This document shows positions 17,231 to 25,004 of a DNA stretch of 64,000 nt, piece by piece; position 1 is the first letter of the stretch, and each line of letters begins with the position of its first letter. Under the pieces are notes generated by a model that was given only the letters and a program-made list of their open reading frames with translations, had not been told where the DNA came from and did not search any database. This stretch comes from JAUWCL01 sp964599375 (GTDB taxonomy: Bacteria; Krumholzibacteriota; Krumholzibacteriia; Krumholzibacteriales; Krumholzibacteriaceae). The stretch is taken from contig CAZREW010000006.1 of NCBI GenBank assembly GCA_964599375.1, forward strand, positions 124,001 through 188,000, written 5' to 3'. Made by a program: the position numbers and the translations under genes.

Positions 17231-18175
17231 ATGAACACGCGCTCAGTCATAACGGCGGCGGCCCTGCTGCTCTCGGCGGTAACCCTGCCGGGGCCTTCAG
17301 CGCTCAGGGCTGACGAGGGGTCCCGTGGCGGGACCTTCCTTCCCCTCGGCTGGGACGCTCGCGGCCAGGCCCTCGGCGGCGCAGGCACGATCCTGATCCG
17401 TGACGAGGCGGCCGCCTACTGGAACCCGGCGAACCTCGTCTTTCTTCTTTCCCCGGGAACTTGCATCGGAACCACCAAGCCGATCCCCGGCATGGACGAC
17501 CTGTACACCTTCGCGTCGTTCGGCACGGGGCTTCTCGACTCGCGCAGGTCTGTCGACGGCGCGGTCGAGGTCAGGCGCCTCGCGGTAGGGATGACGATGT
17601 CCCATCTCGGCCTCACGCTTTCCGAGGGATCGGGCTGGAACGAGGGAACGCTGGGCCTCTCGGCCGCGTTCAGCTTCAACCCGTACAATCTCGTCGGCGT
17701 CAGCTGGCGCATGATGAAGAGCTGGTCCGGCGTGGAAGATTCGGGGGCCTGGGGATCGGCGCTGGATATCGCCTTCACCACGAGGCTCAGCCGGCACATA
17801 TGGCTCGCCGCGACGGTAAAAGACTTATGGAGCAAGGTCCATTACCCTTACAGCTCCTGGGAGATCGGCCCTACGGTCTCACTGGCCGCTTCGCTGGAGG
17901 AGCTCGCTTACGGGCGTCTGTCGGCCGAGTTCGATGTTATCCTGAGGGAGCGCGAGTTGAACAGTTACCGTCTCGGGGGAGAGCTTACCCTCATCAGGCA
18001 GGTCCTCTGGGTGCAGACCGGCGCGGACGTAAGGGCCGTCAATTACAGCAGGACCATCCCCTGGTGCGGGGTGACTGCCGCTCTGGGCGGGGCCAGGCTG
18101 GCGCTGGCATTCGGCTTCGACCCCGAGAGCGCCCTCGGCAGGCAGACAAGGGTGACCGCCGCCTACCGGTTCTGA
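17231..18175 (+). CDS. PorV/PorQ-like outer-membrane beta-barrel protein
   Basis: A 314-residue protein with a signal peptide (about 26 residues, ending ALRADE), then the segment GWDARGQALGGAGTILIRDEAAAYWNPA, which matches the start of the UPF0164/PorV/PorQ group. Alternating-polarity strands run to a C-terminal AYRF, the aromatic end typical of outer-membrane barrels. In type IX secretion PorV shuttles cargo carrying C-terminal domains. Its ATG follows the stop of the FlgD-domain protein without a gap, consistent with a cargo/shuttle pairing (inference). It converges with the STT3-like gene 2 bp away. Confidence 0.75.
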   Translation: MNTRSVITAAALLLSAVTLPGPSALRADEGSRGGTFLPLGWDARGQALGGAGTILIRDEAAAYWNPANLVFLLSPGTCIGTTKPIPGMDDLYTFASFGTGLLDSRRSVDGAVEVRRLAVGMTMSHLGLTLSEGSGWNEGTLGLSAAFSFNPYNLVGVSWRMMKSWSGVEDSGAWGSALDIAFTTRLSRHIWLAATVKDLWSKVHYPYSSWEIGPTVSLAASLEELAYGRLSAEFDVILRERELNSYRLGGELTLIRQVLWVQTGADVRAVNYSRTIPWCGVTAALGGARLALAFGFDPESALGRQTRVTAAYRF

Positions 18176-18177
18176 TA

Positions 18178-20541
18178 TCAATCCCCGACTCTCTTCATGA
18201 CGCGTTCGAACCGCGCCGTCTCAGCCTCCGACATCCACAGCGTGGCGCAGACGCCCAGGACTTCCCGCGCTCCATCCCTGTCCCCGGCCTCCAGCCTGCT
18301 CTCGGCGAGGGAAAGACAGACCACCGGGCGCCACGGGTCGCTGGACCATGCGAACTCGGCCAGCGCGAGCCTTTCGCGGGGACGGCGCCCCTTCTCGTAG
18401 AGCATGTCGAGAAGGCGCCAGGCCGGATAGAAATACTCGATCCTCAGGACGCTGGTGAGCAGTCCCTCGGCCTCCGTGCCCGATCCGGCGGCGATCAGCC
18501 TTGACGAGCGGGCGGTGACCGCGTACATGTGCATCACCGTGTCATAGAACTCACCGATGTCACCGTTCGAGCGCCACAGCAGGGTCTGCCTGTAGAAAAG
18601 CGGCGGGGCCGGCGCCCTCCTCTGCGCGGGAGGCTCCCCGACCCTGAATACGCGGTAGACTTCGTTCTCGTACACGAGATCGAAGGCCTTCAGATTTTCC
18701 GGGTCGAACATCAGCCGGTAGGCAGCGCATCCCGGTGGCATGTGGTCGAAGCCGGCCTGATACATCGGCGAATCCCGTGTCGGGTCGCACCCGACCGCCG
18801 CGCTCAATACGAGAAAGTCGCTGCCGTTTTCCCGGCAGAAGGACAGAAGCCTTTCCTCGCTCGTATATAGGGAGCGAAGCAGCTCATACGCTTTTGCCCT
18901 CAGGCGCGGGGATTCGAAGAAATCGTTCAGGTTGACCGGCCTTCCCGTGTAGGTGAGGATCTGGGGCGAGAGGTAATGAAGGGCCATGATCACGTCCGCC
19001 TGGCCAGCATGGGACGATATCCATCCGAGCATCGCTCCCTCGGGGTCCCGCTGGAACGGGAACACGACGTACTTCGCCCTGTGCGGGACATCGAGCACCC
19101 TTGAGACCTGTCTCCAGATATCGGCCCTGCCCTCCCAGAAGAAGACCTGCAGGACCATTATCACGGCGGCGGCGCCCGTTGCGGCATACCCTGCGATAGC
19201 CCTTGCGCTGACAGGCCGGGCCTTGACTCCCGCCGCCAGCCCGCCCGCGATCACGGCAGCGAAAACCCCGAAGAAGGGAAGCATCCTCATCATCAGGAGG
19301 AAGAGGACGAAGAAGACCGCCGCGAGCCACCCGATCAGGGACGCGGTGAAATCGCCCTCCCTGACCTTCAATGCGAGACGCTTCAGGGGCAGCGGCAGAA
19401 GGGACAGGAGCGGGAGTGCGAAGACGAATATATGGAGGGGGTCAGGAGATTGGAACGGCCCAACCCAGAACGCCCTGACGTCGAAAGGCAGGAGAGCCGG
19501 GTCCGCCGGCTTGTATATGTACCTCAGCTTGTAGGCTACGAGGCCGATGAAGTGAGAATATGCCGCGAAATGCCCCCGCATGATCAGAGCCGGCGCTATC
19601 ACCGCGCATATGCCTGCCGCGGCCAAAGCGAGCCTTGTCCCCATCCTTCTTCCACCCTGCCGCTCGAACCGGCGGGCCAGCAGAGCCCCCGCGAGGCCCG
19701 CGCACAGCGCGGCCGCTGGAGAGGCGTAGAATCCGCCCGCCCTGAGAAACGGCACTGAAGCGGCAGCGGCTACGGCGGCAGCGGCTATGGCCCATCCCGC
19801 GGCAGCCTCGCCCCCCGCGTCTCCGTCTCCAGCTGCCGGCCGTGCGGACACCGCCCGCGCGGTGAGGAAGAGGACGAGCGGGACAAGATAGAACTGCGTC
19901 CCCTGCCAGGAAGCCAGCGCCAGATACAGAACGGCCGCCGACATGGCCGCCGACGCGCGGCTTCCCGTGCGGACCGTCCTTACCATCAGCCAGGCGTGCA
20001 TCACGATCAGGGGAAGCGTGAGATCCTCCCTTATCAATTCGAATCCGCTCGATCTTCCGACGACCGGGAGGGCGACGGCGAAGACGGCCGCCGTCACGAC
20101 TCCGCAGCTTCTTTTTCCCCAGAGGCTTACGGCGAGCAATGACAGAGGGATCCCGGCCAGCGTAAACAGGAATACCGAGAACCAGCGTACGAACACGTCT
20201 AGGGGGGGACCTCCTGCCGGGACCAGGCGGTACGCCAGGCCATACACATACTCCATCCCGATCGATGTCTCCTCGAAGACCCTGAGCCCCTCAGGGAACT
20301 GAGCGTCCACATCGACCCGGGGGACCTTCTCCCCTGAAGCGATCATCCGCGTGTACCGGAAATGGCCAGCGCTCTCGGCAGAGAACCGCTCTGCCGCCAC
20401 GCGCGACCTGTAAGCCCATCTCGTGATATTCGCGAGGCACAGGAGGACGAGGAGAAGTATGATGAATGTCCTACGGTTCATGAAAGGCCGCCGCCATAGG
20501 CAGTCCCGGGTAACGGATAAAGCCGGTGCAACTGCCAGCAT
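18178..20541 (-). CDS. STT3/AglB-like GT-C oligosaccharyltransferase-type membrane protein
   Basis: A 787-residue protein with about a dozen membrane helices and a large soluble C-terminal part. After the first helix there is an acidic VDVDAQFPEG loop (residues 76-85) like the catalytic DxD loop of GT-C enzymes. A GFELIREDLTLPL segment then resembles the second acidic motif of STT3. The soluble region (RPVNLNDFFESP; LLSFCRENGSDFLVLS) parallels STT3 proteins. The extreme C-terminus has TPR-like helices. It may move a lipid-linked glycan to protein or another acceptor; specificity is unproven. ATG 20541 has GGGGA 5 nt upstream; ATG 20481, just before the first helix, is an alternative. Confidence 0.65.
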   Translation of the reverse strand: MLAVAPALSVTRDCLWRRPFMNRRTFIILLLVLLCLANITRWAYRSRVAAERFSAESAGHFRYTRMIASGEKVPRVDVDAQFPEGLRVFEETSIGMEYVYGLAYRLVPAGGPPLDVFVRWFSVFLFTLAGIPLSLLAVSLWGKRSCGVVTAAVFAVALPVVGRSSGFELIREDLTLPLIVMHAWLMVRTVRTGSRASAAMSAAVLYLALASWQGTQFYLVPLVLFLTARAVSARPAAGDGDAGGEAAAGWAIAAAAVAAAASVPFLRAGGFYASPAAALCAGLAGALLARRFERQGGRRMGTRLALAAAGICAVIAPALIMRGHFAAYSHFIGLVAYKLRYIYKPADPALLPFDVRAFWVGPFQSPDPLHIFVFALPLLSLLPLPLKRLALKVREGDFTASLIGWLAAVFFVLFLLMMRMLPFFGVFAAVIAGGLAAGVKARPVSARAIAGYAATGAAAVIMVLQVFFWEGRADIWRQVSRVLDVPHRAKYVVFPFQRDPEGAMLGWISSHAGQADVIMALHYLSPQILTYTGRPVNLNDFFESPRLRAKAYELLRSLYTSEERLLSFCRENGSDFLVLSAAVGCDPTRDSPMYQAGFDHMPPGCAAYRLMFDPENLKAFDLVYENEVYRVFRVGEPPAQRRAPAPPLFYRQTLLWRSNGDIGEFYDTVMHMYAVTARSSRLIAAGSGTEAEGLLTSVLRIEYFYPAWRLLDMLYEKGRRPRERLALAEFAWSSDPWRPVVCLSLAESRLEAGDRDGAREVLGVCATLWMSEAETARFERVMKRVGD

Positions 20542-20577
20542 ACATTCCCCGGCCGGCGGATGTCATTCCAAATCGTG

Positions 20578-20605
20578 TTGACCACCGCGTGTCGCCTGCG
20601 ATAGT
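20578..20605 (+). promoter_or_regulatory. candidate promoter of the Lrp-type gene
   Basis: TTGACC at 20578-20583 and GATAGT at 20600-20605 with a 16-nt spacer. A TG one base before the -10 gives an extended -10. It lies 66 bp ahead of the small RAM-domain gene. Confidence 0.45.
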
Positions 20606-20671
20606 TTTCAGGCCACACGCAAAGGATCTCACCGGTTCGAATCTGGCGCGCGGCAGAAAGGAGACAAGGTC

Positions 20672-20914
20672 ATGAGGGCAAGAGCTTTCGTGCTATTAAC
20701 TCTCGCGGCAGGCGCTTCGAGAGACGTGCTTGCGAGGCTGAAGAAGATGGATTTCGTCGCCGAGGTCCACGCGGTATCGGGACCGTACGACATGATAGCC
20801 GTAGTGGACGGGGCCACCTTCAACGAGATAGGCGTTTCGGTGGTGGAGAAGATGCAACCCGTTCCGGGGATCATCAAGACTATCACCTGCAACGTGATAT
20901 TTCTCGAGAACTGA
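20672..20914 (+). CDS. stand-alone Lrp/AsnC ligand-binding (RAM) domain protein
   Basis: An 80-residue protein matching only the C-terminal RAM domain of Lrp/AsnC regulators: alternating strands and helices, with the GPYDMIAVVDG turn that forms the effector pocket. There is no helix-turn-helix. Stand-alone RAM proteins bind amino acids or form oligomers, and may modulate full-length Lrp proteins; no target is known here. AAGGAG precedes the ATG by about 10 nt. It has its own candidate promoter and lies between two GT-C genes. Confidence 0.85.
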   Translation: MRARAFVLLTLAAGASRDVLARLKKMDFVAEVHAVSGPYDMIAVVDGATFNEIGVSVVEKMQPVPGIIKTITCNVIFLEN

Positions 20915-20983
20915 GACGCACGACGTGTTTCAACGGGACAGGCATCTGCCCGAGGCACGGAATAATCGGTCCGGGGGACGGGA

Positions 20984-22537
20984 ATGAACCCGACGATCAG
21001 AAATGCCATGCTCGCGGCCGCCGTTGCGGCGGTCTTCGCCGCCGGCCTCTGGTGGTTCAACTACATACCGGATGACGCCTACATCGGGATGAGATATGCC
21101 CGCAACGTGGCCGAGGGCAAAGGCCTCGTCTTCAACCCCGGCGAACGTGTCGAGGGTTACACGGATTTCCTCTGGATCATGATACTGGCGGCGGCTGTAA
21201 AGGCCGGCGTTCCGCTCGTCGTGGGAAGCAGGGTCCTGAGCCTTCTCTTCTCTGTCGGGACCCTCATCCTCAGCTGGCGGGCCTGCGACTCGATCCTGAC
21301 TGAGAAGGAAAGGGGACTGGCCGGACCGGGCGTCGCGGCCGCGGCGCCGCTGATCCTCGCGGCCTCGGCACCTTTTATGACCTGGGCCCTCTCGGGCACC
21401 GAGATCCCCCTGTTCACCTTCCTTCTCACTGCCGGGATGCTCCTGCTTCTGACAGGGCACGGCCCCCGCTCCGTATTCACGGTATTCGCGGTCCTGACCC
21501 TCGTCCGCCCTGAAGGCGCGGCCTGGTATATCCTCGCGGGCGCCCTGCTCGTCGCTCGCGGCGAGAGGCCGCGCAGGGTGGCGGCCGGGGGGATCCTGAT
21601 CGCGTCCCTGCTCCTCGCCCCCTATGTGATCTGGAAGACCCTCTATTTCGGCAGCGTCCTGCCGAACACCTTCTACGCCAAGACCGGCGCTCAAGCTGTT
21701 CAGCTTCGCAACGGCGCCGCCTACACGATGCGGTTCGCCGCGTGGTACATCTGGCTCCCGGCGGCCTCGGTCTTCTTCTTCCTCACTGGCGGGCGGCGGG
21801 CATCCCGGCGCCGCGGTGATTTCGGGCGGCTGACCGTACCTCTCTCGTTTATCGCCCTGAACTGGACCATAGTGACAGCCTTCGGCGGGGACTGGATGCC
21901 GCAGTTCAGGCTCCTGGTCCCCTCACTCCCCGCCATCGCAATCATGGCGGCAGCAGCGATCCCCGGCGCGGCGGCCTTTGCCGCGGCGGGCGGGGATAAG
22001 GCGCCATCACATCGCACCACCGCCTGGCTGTCCGCCGCGGTGGCGGCGATATTCGCCAGCGTCGCGATGGCGCCTGCCTCCTCCGGTTACGAGGACCTCA
22101 GACGCGAGCGGCTCGTAGTAAGGGCCTTCGGATGGGTCGGCGAGATCCTGGGAGATAGGCTCCCCGAGGGGACGGTCCTCGGCTGCGGGTCCACGGGGGC
22201 GATCGGATACTACAGCGGGCTACCTGTAGTCGACATCCTCGGGCTGACCGAACCGGAGATCGCCAGAAAGGGAAAGATAGTCTCCAGCCAGCCAGGGCAC
22301 ATGAAGGCCCTCGGATCTTACGTCCTCGACAGGAAGCCCGACCTGCTGCTCCTCGGCAATGTCCAGATACACAGGGGAAGGCGCCAGGAAGATCTCGAGA
22401 AGATCAAGGTCCAGGAAATGGATATCGTCCTCGATCCCCGCTTCAGCGTCGATTACAGGTTCGTCAACCTTCCGCTCGGTGGAGGATTCTTCCTATCCTG
22501 CTACAGTCGTTCCGGTTCGGCTGTCTTTTCCGAATAA
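20984..22537 (+). CDS. GT-C glycosyltransferase, AftB-like membrane protein
   Basis: A 517-residue protein with about ten membrane helices. The first periplasmic loop contains PDDAYIGMRYARN (Asp30-Asp31) followed by GLVFNPGERVEGYTDFLW, a signature shared with AftB-like arabinofuranosyltransferases and related GT-C enzymes that use polyprenyl-phosphate sugars. The C-terminal soluble part contains GSTGAIGYYSGLPVVDILGLT, also typical of the group. It should add a sugar on the periplasmic face to a lipid-linked or surface glycan. Its last 37 bp overlap the convergent O-antigen ligase gene. Confidence 0.78.
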   Translation: MNPTIRNAMLAAAVAAVFAAGLWWFNYIPDDAYIGMRYARNVAEGKGLVFNPGERVEGYTDFLWIMILAAAVKAGVPLVVGSRVLSLLFSVGTLILSWRACDSILTEKERGLAGPGVAAAAPLILAASAPFMTWALSGTEIPLFTFLLTAGMLLLLTGHGPRSVFTVFAVLTLVRPEGAAWYILAGALLVARGERPRRVAAGGILIASLLLAPYVIWKTLYFGSVLPNTFYAKTGAQAVQLRNGAAYTMRFAAWYIWLPAASVFFFLTGGRRASRRRGDFGRLTVPLSFIALNWTIVTAFGGDWMPQFRLLVPSLPAIAIMAAAAIPGAAAFAAAGGDKAPSHRTTAWLSAAVAAIFASVAMAPASSGYEDLRRERLVVRAFGWVGEILGDRLPEGTVLGCGSTGAIGYYSGLPVVDILGLTEPEIARKGKIVSSQPGHMKALGSYVLDRKPDLLLLGNVQIHRGRRQEDLEKIKVQEMDIVLDPRFSVDYRFVNLPLGGGFFLSCYSRSGSAVFSE

Positions 22538-23859
22538 GCGGCGCTGGCCAGCGACGGGATTATCAGCCATACCCAGAGGATGAACTCGTACCCGACCGGT
22601 ATGAAAGTCGCGTTCACTACCACGGCGATCTGCTGGACCATGAGGAACCTGCCCAGTCTCGCCCTGTCCGGATCGGATCTCGAGCCCATCATCGACCGTA
22701 TGATGAAGATATTCCTGATGAATATCGTTGAAAGAACCAGCAGGCCCGGCAGGCCCAGCTCCGAGAAGACCTGCAGGAAGGCGTTATGGACCACCTTGGT
22801 GAATGGGAGAAAGCGGGAGGCCTGGAATATGAAGTTACCCAACCCCACGCCGAAGACCGGGTTCTCGATCCCCATGATAAAAGCGACCTTCAGGGTCTGT
22901 ACCCTGATAAGGATCGCATAATCCCGGGAAACGTGCTTTGTCGCCTCATAGAGGGTGATGATGCGATCCCAGTAAAGCGCGGGAGCAGCCACGGCCAGGA
23001 TGATCGCGCCCGCCGCGGCGACCGCAAGGACAGCGCGGTTTTTTCTCTCCACCACAAGCGTGGCGGCGAGTATCACCAGCAGGCCTACGAAACCGCCCCT
23101 GGAGAAACTCAGCATGAGGACGAATACAGTGCCTGCCAGGGCGGCCACGATGACGGGCCTCACATACCAGGGCCTGTCGAACCTGGCCAGCAGGAAGAGA
23201 AGGATGGGGATTATGAATATCTGGTGAAAGGCGAAGATGTTCGCCTCGAGCTGATACCCTTCGTAACGCAGGACGCCCTCTCCCCAGATGAGTGTCTTCG
23301 AGGCATAGTCCCCCGGCGGCGGGACCAGCAGCGGCAGGAAATCGCTGATCATAGTCGCCGCGGTCAACACTATGAGAAACGCGAAAAAGTTCTTCCTCGA
23401 AGGCGCCAGGACCAGCAGCGCGGCGATGACGAGGACAACACCAAGCAGCGACTCGAACGCGTGCGCGGAAGTGCGCAGGTCCTCGGCGAACGCCATCGAA
23501 TGAAACGCTATCAGGACGAACGCGAGTATCAGCACGGAAAGAAATTTGTCCTTCAGCGCGAACCTGCGGCCGTCGAGCCAGACAGCGACCATCGAAGCCA
23601 CCAGGAGAAGGGACAGGGGCCTGAACAGCCTCACCGGCAGGAAAATATCGAAATTGGTGAATCTCATGAATACGATTATAGCCAGCACGTACTCAGGCCG
23701 CGACACCAGCAGCAGGATCGCCGGGAGCGCCAGGCCGGCCATTATCAGAAGCCTCGTCGCCCCGGACGGAAGCAGCAGTGCGGCTGCGGTGACAACCGCG
23801 GCCGCCGCGAGCGCTGCGGCGACAAGCCTCCAGCTGACCGTGTGCGTCCCGACCTTCAT
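22501..23859 (-). CDS. O-antigen ligase/polymerase family protein (Wzy/WaaL-like)
   Basis: A 452-residue protein with about twelve hydrophobic helices and the two segments typical of the family: FSRGGFVGLLV and the large periplasmic loop with GVGLGNFIF, then HNAFLQVFSELGLPGL. Such proteins polymerise O-antigen units or ligate the chain to lipid A core; sequence alone does not separate the two. It is the last gene of a minus-strand operon with Wzx, the GT39/TPR protein and Wzz. Its start overlaps the Wzz stop as ATGA, and its stop lies inside the end of the convergent GT-C gene. Confidence 0.87.
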   Translation of the reverse strand: MKVGTHTVSWRLVAAALAAAAVVTAAALLLPSGATRLLIMAGLALPAILLLVSRPEYVLAIIVFMRFTNFDIFLPVRLFRPLSLLLVASMVAVWLDGRRFALKDKFLSVLILAFVLIAFHSMAFAEDLRTSAHAFESLLGVVLVIAALLVLAPSRKNFFAFLIVLTAATMISDFLPLLVPPPGDYASKTLIWGEGVLRYEGYQLEANIFAFHQIFIIPILLFLLARFDRPWYVRPVIVAALAGTVFVLMLSFSRGGFVGLLVILAATLVVERKNRAVLAVAAAGAIILAVAAPALYWDRIITLYEATKHVSRDYAILIRVQTLKVAFIMGIENPVFGVGLGNFIFQASRFLPFTKVVHNAFLQVFSELGLPGLLVLSTIFIRNIFIIRSMMGSRSDPDRARLGRFLMVQQIAVVVNATFIPVGYEFILWVWLIIPSLASAAYSEKTAEPERL

Positions 23860-24968
23860 CCGACCGGTCCTCCAGGACTCTTTTCCCTCTCAGCCATCTT
23901 CTCGCGGACCAGTATCACGAAACAGGCCCACAGGACGCTCGCCATCGTAAGTATGATCACTATCTGCTTCCTTTTCGGCCAGCTCCTTCTCTCAGGGACA
24001 ACTGGGGGATCGATGACCCGGATGGCGCTGACCCGGCTGTTCGCCGTTATCCTCGCGTCCTCGAGCTTGATCCTCAGATAGGCCAGCGCGAATTCCTGCG
24101 CCATCCTCTCGGCCACCATGCCGAGATATTCCGTGGTGAGCCCGGGCATTTCGGAAAGAGGCGGGAAAAGTGCCTCGGCTCCTCGTGTCTCGGCCACCCT
24201 TTCGATCTCATCCTTTAGCTTATCGATCTCCAGGTCGATACTCCGCAGGTCGGATGAGTCCTCCCTGTGCGTGACGCTCATCACGCCGCGCTCCACCTCG
24301 AGAGCGCTCACCCTGGCGGCAAGGGCCCCGATTAGCTTGAAAGCGGCTCTGGCCTGGCTTTCTATCTCGAAGACGCCTTTTGATGCCATGTATTCGCTGA
24401 GGACCGAGTCGGCGGCGTCCCTTTCTCTCTCTCCCCGGGCAAGCTCTTCCTCGAGATAAGCGATCCTGCCCCTGGCATTCTCCACGTTGAGCTCGATGAG
24501 GATACTGTCCAGCAATTCGATGTAGGCAGCAGTCATGTCTCTCGCCAGGACCGCCTCCCGGGCCTCGACCGCTATCTCAAGGACTCCTTCGTCCCTGACG
24601 TTCACGTAGGTCCTCCTGCCGAGCTGCTTCCGCGCCTCCGCGATAGTATCCTTGCCGTACATCTCCCTGAGGTCGAACCTCGAATCCATAAGGTCGGCCA
24701 TCCTGTAGCTGCGGACGATGTAGTCGATGATATAGTTCCTGCCCACGCGTATGAATGTGGCGTACGACTCGCTGAAAGCGCCGAGACGGGAAAGGAAACT
24801 GGCGGACCCGGCAAGTTCCCGCTCGACGCCGCCCGGGATGAACGCCGCCATCGAGATGTACTTCGACGGAAGGACGAGGCTTATCAAGGCCGATATTACG
24901 AATCCCGCCGATGCCGCCAGGGCTATCGTCTTCTTCTTGCGCAGTATCAGCGACAGGAAAGAAAGCAT
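23856..24968 (-). CDS. polysaccharide chain-length determinant (Wzz/GumC family)
   Basis: A 370-residue protein with a membrane helix at each end. The first follows RKKKTIALAASAGFVISAL; the second follows the proline-rich PPVVPERRSWPKRK, the classic Wzz border. The middle is a long periplasmic coiled coil (about residues 150-270). There is no C-terminal tyrosine kinase domain. It sets polymer length together with Wzy. ATG 24968 is 7 nt after AAGGAGA; a longer frame to 24989 lacks such a site. Confidence 0.88.
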   Translation of the reverse strand: MLSFLSLILRKKKTIALAASAGFVISALISLVLPSKYISMAAFIPGGVERELAGSASFLSRLGAFSESYATFIRVGRNYIIDYIVRSYRMADLMDSRFDLREMYGKDTIAEARKQLGRRTYVNVRDEGVLEIAVEAREAVLARDMTAAYIELLDSILIELNVENARGRIAYLEEELARGERERDAADSVLSEYMASKGVFEIESQARAAFKLIGALAARVSALEVERGVMSVTHREDSSDLRSIDLEIDKLKDEIERVAETRGAEALFPPLSEMPGLTTEYLGMVAERMAQEFALAYLRIKLEDARITANSRVSAIRVIDPPVVPERRSWPKRKQIVIILTMASVLWACFVILVREKMAEREKSPGGPVG

Positions 24969-25004
24969 CCGGTTCTCCTTGCCCGGCAATGTCCGGGCCG
25001 TTAC

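Noticed and set aside
20584..20655. tRNA-like T arm (GGTTCGAATC) with a possible acceptor stem
   Set aside because: Six acceptor pairs and a CCTG/CAGG D stem can be drawn, but only 18 nt remain between D and T arms and no anticodon stem forms. There is no GG in the D loop. At most a relic; more likely chance in the leader of the Lrp-type gene.
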